NCBI RefSeq assembly: GCF_949628265.1
Contig: NC_088786.1
Span: forward strand, 20,109,681-20,173,680
Origin: Cloeon dipterum
Taxonomy: Eukaryota > Arthropoda > Insecta > Ephemeroptera > Baetidae
Direction: 5' to 3'
Length of the DNA: 64,000 bases
The notes under the pieces are model-generated. The model made no database searches and was not told the origin of the DNA. It saw nothing but the letters and a program-made list of their open reading frames with translations. Position 1 is the first letter of the stretch; the number at the start of each line of letters is the position of its first letter. The translations under genes were made by a program, and so were the position numbers. Below, piece by piece: positions 11,535 to 22,979 of this stretch.

Positions 11535-14500
11535 TTACAAAGGCCAGCGTGGCACGAGAAAGAGAAGAGCTCTCATTGAATCTTGAATTGCTGTCATGAA
11601 ATTAAGAGCGAAGTTCAATCGTGGTTCGTCCTCCTCCACCTCCTGCAATATTCATCATCCCGCATAAATTAATTTCTAATTGCAAGACTCACAACAACCT
11701 GGTGAGGCTTTGAACTCGTCGAGGCTTCTGCTCGGGTCGTTTCACTTTCCTCCTTTTCCACTTCCTCATCGCCAGAGTATCTGATTTTATAGGTTGACAA
11801 ATAATAAAGCCGCGGTTTGAAGGCCTCCGATGATTCACTTTTGATTGACGAGTGACTTGGATACGGTAGGCTGATATATTTTTCATTAAAACTCACCGTT
11901 CGAGTATTAAGCCAGGAATTTCAGGTTGAACCAGATTCTCCTCGCAAACAATGCACACGTTCCTCCTCTCGTGGAAGCACTCTTCGCAATAAATTGCGTT
12001 GCAGCCCAAGGCTTCGCATTCAAGTAATTTGTCGGCAGCGGTCGCGCAAACCACGCAGCATGACTGTACTGCACCTCCGAAAAATAGTCTAGCCAACCAA
12101 AATCTGAAAATTTTGAAATAACTCTTCTTGCATAACCTTTAATGGCACATCATTTAACTATGGTTGCGATTTTTGGTATTTTTTTTTCGAACGTTAGGAA
12201 TATTTAGAAAATACACATTTCTTGGACAATGAATTCTGCGACCATGTCAGTTAAATATTTTTTACAAAAATTTTATGTGAAAATGGCTGGATTTTTTAAA
12301 TTTTAAAATGAAAATAAATTAATTGTTTTAATTTTTGTACCATTTTTTTACTTGATTCTTAAATCAAGGAATAATTAAATGTCTAAATTTTGCAATAGAA
12401 TCGAACTTCTATTGCTTTTAAAATAGTATATTTCTCACCAAAACATTTTTAGGTTGAAAACCTCAACTGGAATGCTAAAAATATATATTAACAGCCAGGT
12501 AATTTTCCAGTGCCGCATAAATCTGGTTTGTTATTTGCATATCTTCACGTGCTCTCTCGATAGAAGAAATACTTCAAAAATTTCAATGCACAATGAATAA
12601 AGGGTAAATAGCAAAATAAACAGATTGAGCGACTTTGTTAATGATCTAATTGCGTAAATGAATGATCGAGATTATCGTGTCATGTGTTGCGTTTTTATAT
12701 TCCATGATGTATGATACGAGAAACACTTTGTTGCATTTTATCACATTACCACTTTTGAAATCTTTTCTTTCAGTATATTCTTTTCGCTCGTCTGCAAAAA
12801 ATAAAGCAGCGATCTTTCATTAGAAAAAATATTATATTGATAATAAATATAAATGGAAAATGTTTGAATAATTGTAAAATTTATGCCTTTTATGAGAGCT
12901 TAATTGGCTTAAAAAAATACAAGGATCCATATGATATATGCTGCTAGGAAATAAAAGCACCCAAGCAAACTCCTAATACTTCACCCATGCCCTTTTTTAT
13001 TATTACAATAAGGCTTCGATCTTTTTCTTTTATTTATATTCAATTATTTATGGCGAAATATTTACCTGTCTTTCAATTTTTCAACTAGTCCTCGCTTATT
13101 CAGTGGCTCTGCGTTCTTCATGACACCTGCGAGGCGGCCGATGTCCCTGAAAAAGCCGCCGCGCTCCCTGAGAATATGTGAACTGAGCCAGGTGGCACGT
13201 GCGCGTGCCCTCTCAGGGTAGTACAGGCTAAGCACGTGAGGCCGCAGTCGCAGGACGAACGGCTCCAGCAAGGCGAAAAACCACGCCAACAACAAAACGC
13301 TGCCTGAATGCAAATTCTAATTAATTCTGACGAGCATAAAAATATATAAATTAATAATTCGCTTGAACTTGAAATTATTTGCTAGCAAGACTTGCGATTT
13401 CAAGGAACACAATGACAATAATTAAGTGAAATAGAATTGAAATAAATGCTGCTCTACTTTGATTGATATAATAAAAAAACTAATTTTACTATATATGTGA
13501 GCGAGTACCATTCGATTATTCGTCAAATATGATTTTCTAGGCCAAATTGTTACAAAAGGCAATGTCTTTTTTAAGGATTTTAATACCAATCCGCAAGTAG
13601 AGCACCATGTCCGGCTGCTTTGGACGGGGCAGACACATTGAGGGGTGCAGATCAAAGGAGATGTCCTCGCGCGAACTGAAAGATTCGGACAGGTTCCTGT
13701 ACATGTCGGGAATCAAGCCCTCTCCGCCCACCTGCAGCTTGACTTGGGGTCGTTCTGTGCGGAAAATACAGACAGTAAACCTAAATTCACGAATTTAAGA
13801 ACAATCTGTTAACCTGGTGGTGTGTCGGGGAGAATTGTGTCTCTCTTGATGACATCGAGAATCCAAAAAAGAGAGTAATCGCAGCCAAGGTAGTAAATTA
13901 TGTTAAGCGTGGCCAAAAAGAGGAAAACGAGTGAATGGAAAAGTCGCTTCCGCTCGCTGCGTAACAGGCGTAATTTTCCAGGCTGCAGAATTAGTGATAT
14001 TAAAAATGGTTTGAAATAAATATATGATCTACTCTGCAGTACAGCCTTTTTTCCGAGCTTGTCAAAGGCAAAATCGGCTCCTTGCCCTGCTTGATTCTTG
14101 CCAGGTCAATTTCTCTCATTTCTCTCGTCACGTAATAATTGTCAAATCTGTCATTAGTCTTGAATTTCATGTGGTACTTGAATGCTCTGTAACGATAATA
14201 ATTAAATTGGATCTTTTTACAGGACGATAATCATAATTTTGCTCTATAATAAATAAATTGTTTGGCTCTAGGAATTTTGCAATAATTTATCTCTTAACTT
14301 TCAAAATAAGTAAATCATATAAAGAGAGCGCATTTGATATATGTATTTATTTGCATGTTTATTTCAAATTATTGATATTAATTGAAAAATCAAATGTATG
14401 TACAGATTTTGATGAATTACAAAGTGGTTACGAGTTTGGCTTTATGTGTGGCTATGTGTGTTAGAGCAAAATTTTTGGCAAATACAGAAAGCTGGTAAAA

Positions 14501-17500
14501 TTTACAATTCTACTGATTTTACAATTGTCACTCCCGCAAGGCTAAAAAGTCGAAAAATTGTAACATAAAATTAATATCACACGTTCATGTATCCGTACAG
14601 AGCGCATTGCAATGACTACGGTCTGTTTAATCGGTTTTCCGCTAGCTTTTTTACCTTTTACTCATCGATATATTTGACTTTGACTTATACTATATTTGTA
14701 TTATGACTTAGATGAGAAACAACAATTAATAATAATACAGCGGCTGTTTTCGCAGGCCTCATTAGCAGTACTTTACCTCCAAAGCAAAATTCGTGCCACA
14801 GTATTAGCTGCAGAGAATTTTTAATCAGCGATCGTTGAAAACGTCTGCCTACACTTATTTCTGAGTGCAAACAAGAAGAGCAACGAAATTGACAACCCCG
14901 CAGCTCGAATCTCCTTGCGATAGAAATTAATTTGTACAGTTCAACAAAGCCAAATAACTCCATCTTTTCTAACGCGAGCTATTTTCAAAGAGATTAGGCG
15001 GAAATTTTCAATAATCGCTGATTAAGTTGGAAGATTTTGGAAAAATCCCGAACTTTTGCAAAATTATAAAACTTGCACACCATTCAATTCCCCTCGCTGA
15101 GCAGAAACAATGTAGTTTCTTAAAGTATGACCACGTTTCGAGAAACTATGACGGTTTGATTTTATTTTAATTTCCGAGGAACCATAAATAGGGCTGACCC
15201 GTAAGAAAATCATTAGCATAATTGTTGACCTTGAGCTCAAGGACGCTGCGCGGATCAGTCCCAATATTGGGAACTATTCCTTTGTCAAATTGTCATATTT
15301 AATCAAAAACTATCGAATAGTAGCGTAAATTTACGAAATAAAAAGTGAAATAACTAAAATTAAATACCTAAATTATTTTGCGTCGCTTACTTATAGAAAA
15401 TAATTATCCAAGTGAGGCCGAGGAGACCACCAGCAAGTTTGTAGAGGAAAACAAAGGGGTAGTAAATTCCCTCCAACTCAGCCTTCATCTCTTGCAGCAT
15501 CGACCTCGAGGTTTTGTTATCCGTTTCAAAGTCAGATGTGAAATCTTGCTCAAAATGCACATCCACGTAGAAAATTGCATCGATTTCTTTCCTAAAATCG
15601 TCCCGCACTGAAAGTTCCGAGCATTTCTGGTTAGAAACTTTTCTTTTCTGAGGGCACACACCCTGCGCCGCTTGCGCGTGGAGCAGGTTGCCTGCCTCTC
15701 ACATCTGCAGGCGCTCGCTCATTACTTTCTTTGGCGGTGTTGTCGACGGCTTCGGCAAAGGGATCTGCAGCGACGCAAACGGCGGTCGTGCTCGACAGAG
15801 TGCTGCATGCAAGCGATCCGGCGTAAGATACGCTGCACAGCCACGAAAAGTTTGGACCGAAAGAGTCAGAACATTTCTTTGAAGATTTCTCGATGAGCCG
15901 GAAGCAGCGCTCCATTGGAGTTCCGAACTCCTGGTCGCACATTTCCTTTACGTTTGTCAACCAATTCAGCGACGCCTTGAACATGCTACCTAAGAAAATA
16001 TTTTTATTTTAAGTTTGTCAATTGATTTTGGAACCGGCAAAAGCATTCTAGAATTTAAAGAAGTGTTTTTCCCATTTGGACGTGACACTAAGTTTTTTTT
16101 TTTAAACTGCTTCAAATTCGATAATCTCGGCGTCCAGAAGCGCACATAAGACAATTTTAACAAGGGTCAAGGTCATAGGCTAAAGTACAAGGTCACTAAA
16201 TTTGGCCAAAATCTTACAGTCACCGCCACATATTGGAGGCTCAACATTTTTTGAACGCATAACGCACATAAAATTGTGCCAAATTTCAATTTTTTCGTTT
16301 TAAGATGTTCACACAGAGAAAGCTTATAAAACGTGGTTTCCTGGCATGACGAAATCAGCAAATTTTTGAATATTTTATTTTCTACCCGGTTTCGAGTAGG
16401 TTGTGCCCAAATAATAATTTAAGTTTTGTAATAATATCCATAGAAATGTTTGCCAGTTGTAACAAACTGTTCGAAAATCAGAGTAGAAAAAAACAAATAT
16501 TAAAACGATACCCTAAAATGTAAGCAGTTTCAAACGCACCTATGGCTGAAATAGCTTTTTGAAATCCAACAAGCGTGCTTCTCAATTCACTCACTGATAA
16601 TTTTATGGTGGTCAGTGCCTTGTCAACCATCATTTTCGCTCTTTCTAAAGGCCGCTCTACGATGTTTGCCAGTTTTCTAAAGCCTATTCCTGCAAGTTTC
16701 TGGAAAATTTCTAATGAATATATCTGAAAACTGAAAAAACACTAGGCTTTAATGTATTTCTTTTTTGCATTTGATTCGAAGAATGGGCGTCTGTGAGTTA
16801 AATTTTAAAAAGAAAAAATATCTTCTGCCACCTTCTTGTACTTTTCGACCTCTCTCAGACCTCGCCAGCAGAAAAATTCTTGCTGCAGGAAATTTTAAAT
16901 CACTTTATGAGGACCTTGAAAACGATCGACTGCACTAATGAGCACAGCCAAACAGAGGAAGTGAGGAAGAATTCATTTTCATCGAAGTAAAAAAATAATA
17001 TATATTATTCTAATTTAATATATTAAAGTGGAATTTTTAAACTGCATTCTAAGGGATTAGTTTATGCATTGGCTGGCATCAAGGATTTTCAGGGCGTTTG
17101 CAGTATGAATTCTCTTTAAATGGCTATATTATTGATTTTGCATCACAAATTATTTCAAAAGATCATTTCTAAAATATTATGGAAAATAAAATCCTGATAC
17201 CAAAGTGCAAGTGAGCGAGTGTGCAGTTTCATGCATGTTGTGGATTGTGTTTGCTGCGGGCCCGTTGATGGCCAGTATGAAGGCGAATGCCACCAGAGCG
17301 TGTCTGCCCCTCTTGGACGCCAGCTGGGGCAGTAGCAGGAGCACGACGCATCGTACCTGGGATGAGAAGGCCAGTCCCAGGGTGAGCAAGGGTGACAGCA
17401 CCGACATTAGGACTGCCACCTTCATAGGACTCATCTGCACCTGCACGCTCAGCGAAAGCAACAACACCAACACCAGCACTACGCCACCTTGGAAAAGAGG

Positions 17501-18296
17501 GTGTTAATTGTTTTCATACTTTTTTAAAAAAATTTTACGAAATGTACAAATTGAAATAATATTATTTTAACTATTTTATTTAAATTGTAATTAATTTGTC
17601 CGGATAGATTGAAAAAAGAAGTACGCAACTTGATATTTGAGAATAGATATTATGTGACTAGTTTGGTGAAATAAACTGAATTAAGGCAATGGCCCCGTCA
17701 TAATATTGAATTTTTCAGGTTTAAAATAAGAACAGATTCTTCCGATATCTTAAAATATTGAACCGTTCGGAGTTTTTTCGCTTGATTTCCGTTCCTCTCG
17801 TCGCGATCTATCAATCGTTGAACGAATTATGAGCAAAATTTACCTCCTGACGAAATCTTGATTTTCAGTAAGGAGACAGTGCTTGTCGTTGTTTAATTTT
17901 CGTGCAAAATTCGAAGCTGATTTTCTCTAAAATTCAAACGCACATATATACTCTGGGCAAAGTTTAGCTCTTCCTAATTTTTAAATAGTTTCCAGGTCTA
18001 CTTTATAAGATTCTCTCTGATTATACCGCACAAAACATACCTATGAACCCAAAAAGAGACCTGAGGATCATCCAGAGTAGGGCGTTTTGCAGGCACTTCC
18101 ACCTTAGCCAGATTGTGGTCCATATTGACCGATTATTTTCCCAAAAGTGTTCGTTGTGTTGCCTGTCTTCCAAGTATTTTTGTCTCTTATGAACATAGCG
18201 GCGCACCCTCCGCAGCATCAAGTGCGAACGAACCAAATCCACCAGGTAAGACACCATGATAATCCGCAGTTTGAAAACAAAAATCAATGTCAACAA
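11535..18296 (-). CDS. DC-STAMP domain membrane protein with C-terminal RING (DCST1/DCST2/sneaky group)
   Basis: Twelve exons in coding order: 18296-18041, 17487-17201, 16699-16540, 15989-15703, 15626-15391, 14186-14033, 13982-13814, 13754-13587, 13303-13066, 12103-11897, 11780-11693, 11642-11535. All phases fit and give 785 aa (human DCST1 and DCST2 are about 700-775). Seen: hydrophobic segments near the N-terminus, the family pattern INGPAANT-(4)-ET-(3)-LTC, several paired cysteines in the ectodomain, a DNRFDNYYVTREM motif, the CLPRP motif, and a C-terminal C-x2-C zinc module (about residues 667-706: CVVC, CNAIYCEEC, CIVC). Known for the family: DCST1/2 and Drosophila sneaky are sperm proteins needed at fertilisation or sperm plasma-membrane breakdown. 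Which paralogue this is cannot be told by eye. The start could instead be the Met at 18257. The acidic tail after the RING is less certain than the core. Confidence 0.9.
14431..14505 (+). repeat. Dispersed repeat starting GAGTTTGGCTTTAT (copy 1)
   Basis: Within a DC-STAMP gene intron. It resembles 42043-42310 and 48070-48360 in the order GAGTTTGGCTTTAT, GAGCAAAA, TGGCAAAT, AAAGCTG-TAAAATTT. This copy looks truncated. Confidence 0.5.
16126..16205 (+). repeat. Dispersed repeat copy with AGGTCA half-sites (copy 2)
   Basis: Contains GGGTCAAGGTCATAGG and CAAGGTCACTAAATTTG, in the same order as the copy at 8770-8850. Lies in a DC-STAMP gene intron. Confidence 0.5.
17781..17927 (+). repeat. Dispersed CTCTCG-core repeat, copy C
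   Basis: Contains TTCCTCTCGTCGCGATCTAT followed about 80 bp later by AAGGAGACAGTGCTTG. Intronic in the DC-STAMP gene. Confidence 0.7.
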
Positions 18297-18559
18297 TGAA
18301 AAAAATTACAATTCAATTCACTGCGAATCTGAAGAAACGGGTCTCTTGGCGATAATAAAATGGGAGTAGGGCGCTCTTTGTCAGATATGCCCAAAATCTC
18401 ACTCTTGAGCACCTTCAAGGCACGTGGAGGGACAAATTGAAGTGAAAGATGTATGTGATTCCACTGTTTAAAAATATTTTTCTTCAAAACATACAGTTCA
18501 TGCAATTCACGATTTTAAATAAAATCCAGGTGTAATTAATTTAAATGATTTATGTTACT

Positions 18560-18565
18560 TTTATT
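18560..18565 (-). terminator. Candidate polyadenylation signal of the Rad6-type E2 gene
   Basis: AATAAA on the minus strand, about 140 bp past the stop codon at 18702, in the 0.4-kb gap before the DC-STAMP start codon. Confidence 0.5.
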
Positions 18566-18701
18566 CTTTAATCGAGAATTTCCATTCATTGGTTGATCGT
18601 ATTTTAACCATTTAAATAAATATTTTGACAAGTGCTTAATGATAGCATTAGAATACTTTGCCGACAAAGAAATGGAAGCAGGTGGCGAGATTGCGTGGAA
18701 C

Positions 18702-20404
18702 CTAGTCGATGAAGGTCTGTTCGACGCACGCCTTCACTTGCTTCTCATACTCTCTTCGGTTCTCTTTATAGAGTTGTGCTGCCATAGAGTTTGCTGGCGA
18801 ATTCGGATTTGGATCGCTCAAAAGTGACTGAAATAACAACAGGTCTCATTAAAAATAATAAGAGAAAGAAACAAAGTGTAGAAATATTGCATCAGAAAAT
18901 ATTGACAATTAGAAAATATTATTTTGTTGGAAGATTGCATCAACGCTAATGCGTCATAAAATGTAATTAAATCTTACTAAAAGTTGCATGACAAGAATAA
19001 TTGACTCATCAGAACAAATAACAAGATAATTAAAATGGTTAAGGTGCAAAAATAACTTTGCAAGTAGTCCTAAACTACTTGTTGGCCATTCAATAACATT
19101 TAAAGGACAAAGCAAGTCCAAACCATTTATTTTTATACAAAGCTAACAATTCTGAAAATCAGATTGGCATTGGAATTTTCAGAATTGGCCTCCACGTTAG
19201 GAATCAAGCGCAGGACTAAGTAAGAAACTGGCCATAACTGTGACGTCATAACTGCTCAGGGTAGCAAAAGATGAGGATGAGTCAGTTTCCTAATATTAAT
19301 AATGGTTTTTCCTTGTTGTACTTCTTGCTTTTAAACCAAATCAATCAGAGCATGTCCATGACACTGGTGACGTCACAAAATGGCCACTCTCTTTCCAACT
19401 TTTGACGTTTCATGCGGCGGCCGATTTCAAAAATTATAAAAGCCCTCTGACTTTCAGAACTTTAAGTAAACATAAATTAAAAATTTCAACATTCATATAT
19501 ATTATGTCATAAGTCCATTAAGTAAAAGAATGATCTCAAATCCAGAATCTAACATGAGACAATTTCACATTATTGCATTTTACGTATTTTATTGGATCAT
19601 TCTAACAAACTTGCACGTTTTCTAGCCTCTATCAAGTTCATCTGACGAGCCAAAGTCCGACCATAAGCAAACTAGGTCATGGTGGTTCAAGTATTACACG
19701 TAATTAGCTAGTTAATCCGCCCATCTGGATTAGAAAACCAAGTTTAAAGCGTTAAAATAAAACAAGTTAACATTTTTTGCACAAACTAGACTAAAATAGC
19801 CCTCTAAACTACATGTGCCGCGATATGTATCTATATGTGTATGCAAAAAACAGGCAGGCTGCCAGACCAGAAAAAAAGAGGCGCGCACCTGGATAGAGGT
19901 GAGTATTGCTGAGACATCATACGTGGGGCTCCACCGGTTCTGCAAAATGTCTAGGCAGATGCCGCCGTCTGCGTACACGTTGGGGTGGAACATCTTAGAT
20001 ACGAATTTCACTGTGGGGGGCTTGTTGGGGTACTCTTCGTTGAACTCCATTGTGAGTTTGAAGGTCCCATCTTCAAACGGAGTTTCAGCCGGCCTGTCGG
20101 AACAAAAGTTGATGCATTTATCTCGAGAATGCAACCAATTCCAACTTACCCGAACATCACAGCATTCCAAACCATAATATTGTTGTCCGTTGGGGCTGCG
20201 CTTACTCCCGGAGGAGGGTCTTCCTGAAGTCTGCGAACAAAGTTCAGCGCCATAGCGCGCGGTTAGACGCGAGATTTTCCCATGAAACCCTTCCTGATGG
20301 CTTCTGCCACTCGGGGTTTTGGATTTTAGGGGTGCCTGAAGGGATTGGGGCGAGTTTTACCTCTTAAAATCTCTCATTAAACGGCGTCTGGCTGGAGTTG
20401 ACAT
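18702..20404 (-). CDS. Ubc6: Ubiquitin-conjugating enzyme E2, Rad6/UBE2A type
   Basis: Exons in coding order: 20404-20361, 20230-20150, 20093-19889, 18827-18702; total 151 aa, as expected for Rad6 (human UBE2A 152). The N-terminus [20 protein letters not shown] is the strongly conserved Rad6 start. The E2 core is complete with [17 protein letters not shown]; the catalytic cysteine is Cys88. The end [10 protein letters not shown] is like insect Ubc6 rather than vertebrate UBE2A/B. Known role: with Rad18 it mono-ubiquitinates PCNA in damage tolerance, with Bre1-type E3s it mono-ubiquitinates histone H2B, and it takes part in N-degron turnover. It has no yeast-like acidic tail. It lies in the same orientation as the DC-STAMP gene downstream, with 405 bp between stop and start. 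Very sure. Confidence 0.98.
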
Positions 20405-22340
20405 TGTTTTCAGCTGTCACTGATGCTCGAAAATGGTGTGCGCAAGGGAGCTACGAGTAACAAGTGGGGAGCATTGGAGAGAGGCTTGTCACTTTGCCTC
20501 CACTTCCTACACCTTTTCAGCTCGCAGCTGAAGGGCACTTTTCACTGTTGCCACGTCTCCATCTACCAATACGAACAGAGCACCAGATTGTAGAAAGTTA
20601 TGAATTCAGAATGACCAAACTTTTTAATAATTATAAATTCATGACGATGATAGCCCCAGACGCACACCTTGGACACTTAATTTTAAAACGTTGTTTTAAT
20701 GTTTTTAATGGTGAACATTTATATTCTTGAAGAAAATTGACTGATCTATTTTCCAAATTGTAAATAGATGATGCCAATGAAAAAAGATAAAGGCACGCGA
20801 GGCTGTCTTTTAGTAAATCTTCCTCTCGGTGTGATGCGTGTTGTTTATTTTTCTGATTGTCTATAAATTTTAATCATATATAGCGACAAGAAGGATCGAA
20901 ATTTGCCATGTAAATTTTGTCAAGCGCTTTAAATTTTGGAGAAAACTGGCAAAATTTGTAACTTAACATCAGCAAGGTTCTATTTTAACTATTGCACATT
21001 GAATCAAAATGGCAAAAACGAACATTTTGATCAAGTGCCTTTTTGAGCCAACAAAACAAGACCGTACGGCCAGTAAAATATAACACATTACAAAATTATA
21101 TAGCACTTTGTAATGCAATATTCGGCTAATCAGGCCAGGGATTGATTTTTACACTTGATCTTGGAGAATTTCTCATTCTATCCAGAGATAAGAAGATAAT
21201 CTTAATAATTAGCCCCACAGCTAATACCAAATATTTAAATTTAATAATTTTACGTTGCTTATCAAATTTTCCTTCCCACGAGTAATCAAGCAATGTGCAA
21301 ACGACGTCTTATAATTATGTAACGTAACGCGGATGCAAAACTGAAGGCGAAATTCGAGATTGCGCTGTGCGTTTCGCGCCTGCCTATTGGGCTGCCCATG
21401 CCCATCATAGCACAAGCGTAATGCTGAATCGGACGGAGGCTGCTGGTAAACCTGGATCAAGACCGTGCTCACTTCTCTCGTGTTCGCCAAATCGCACTGA
21501 TGCCGCCTACAAATCTGGGGCAAAATAAGGGGTGAAAATTTATACTCCTTCGCTCGTAACATATTACACTCAATGATCCGGAAAAAGCGACGCACGGCCA
21601 GCATCAGTGGCCGCCGGCATGAATGGATCAATCATCCAGGTAACAAGAATTTTTAACTTAAAAAATTGCGAAAAATCATTTTTACCTTTACTCGTCTCTA
21701 TGAAAATTGGGAAAGAGCTGACATTTTTCCAGGTTGCAGTTTAAATTTGAGAAAAAAAATCGGCTCTAAGGTTTGCAGGTTGATCAAGCGGTGAGCACTG
21801 TCTCCTGTATTGAAAATCATGATTAATTTAGTCAGGAGGGAAAATTACACCGCTGGTTAGATCGCGACGAGAGAATTCGAAATTAAGCAAAAATATAACT
21901 GACTTAAACCGTTTTATTTTTGGGAATTTCGGCAAACTCAGAAATTGAACAACTTGACCCTGATTTTACTATTGCACATTGTAGAGAAAAGCTGTTGCTA
22001 AATTTAACATGCAATAGACTCCTAAACCACTTCCTATAGCTAACGCAGTATGCAAAATGTTCTTAGTTAATTATCAGTTGATCTATAAAGCTCCGCTTTA
22101 TATTGAGGTACAATTATTGTTCCAAATGGAGAGAAAAAAGAGAATGTACATTAAAAGCAGGGTAATCAAAACGCTACTCAATTTATTCCTATGTTGTGTA
22201 ATTCTCATCGCTAATGTTAGTGGACTGTGCTTGTTATGTTTGTTGTTTTATTAAACAAAACACTCAAAATATGTCCTACATTTATATCAGGGTTTGCATG
22301 CAGTTTAATCCGTCCGGCTTTCCCACAGACAGATTGTTTC
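20405..22340. other. Spacer between the Rad6-type gene and the LTR element
   Basis: Contains the presumed Rad6-type promoter on the left and one dispersed repeat copy (21749-21884). A 136-codon minus-strand open frame (21221-21631) has no recognisable domain and no splice support, so it is not called as a gene. Confidence 0.5.
21749..21884 (-). repeat. Dispersed CTCTCG-core repeat, copy D
   Basis: The reverse complement reads TTCGAATTCTCTCGTCGCGA, then AGGAGACAGTGCTCACCGCT, then AGAGCCGATTTT. It is one of the best preserved copies and matches copy G (50994-51106) at both ends. Confidence 0.7.
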
Positions 22341-22346
22341 ATTGTA
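22341..22346. repeat. Target-site duplication, left copy
   Basis: ATTGTA immediately left of the left LTR; the same six bases follow the right LTR at 27842-27847. A 6-bp duplication marks a complete integration event. Confidence 0.9.
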
Positions 22347-22952
22347 TGGGGAAACGGAGAGTCAAATCCCTCAAATGGTTTAGATACCAGACTTTATTGT
22401 TTTGCCTCGAGGTTGAACTGGAATTACATAAGAATTCAGTCAAGAAAAATGTCAATAATGCGTATTACAAATAAGAATTTCAGAAATTTATAAAAGTAAA
22501 ATTCAACTAAAATTGTAAAGTAATAAAACATAAATTACACATTAAAATACAATAGGTAAATATAATATTATTAACATCACAGCAATAAGATGTAAATTGA
22601 TTAAAACAAATCTTACCCCGGTAAACGGGTCGGGTCAGTTATGAGGCGAGAACAATATTAATTATACACCAGGAATATTACAGGCAAGGTCAGCGTACTG
22701 CAAATTAATAAATAGTCATTTGGTATTTGAACTTTAACTCACTGCGTACAAAGTTTAAGATATCATTTTAAGTTTTCTTACGGGCGTGTGATGAGCACTG
22801 AGTTTCACTGGCCTTGCGAGCGTTAACACGTAGCTGCTTAACGCTCGGCTGATATATTGGGAATAATCACTTTATCACAAAACTAGCAGTGCGCATGGGC
22901 GCACAGGTGAACTTCAGGGTAAAGGTTAACACCATTAGGTGGAGGCACTACA
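22347..22952 (-). repeat. 3' LTR (606 bp) of the Gypsy element
   Basis: On the element's strand it begins TGTAGTGCC and ends TTTCCCCA, giving the TG..CA termini expected of LTRs. It is identical by eye to the right LTR except for two extra bases (TA) near 22663. Confidence 0.93.
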
Positions 22953-22979
22953 CTAGCCCCGGGGTGGATGACTGGAAGT

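Noticed and set aside
14685-14963. 92-codon minus-strand frame as a DC-STAMP exon
   Set aside because: The true exon between the neighbours is 14186-14033, which carries the expected family motif (RFDNYYVTRE) and fits both phases.
21221-21631. 136-codon minus-strand open frame between the Rad6-type gene and the LTR element
   Set aside because: No domain, composition bias or splice context supports it, and part of the region is simple AT-rich spacer.
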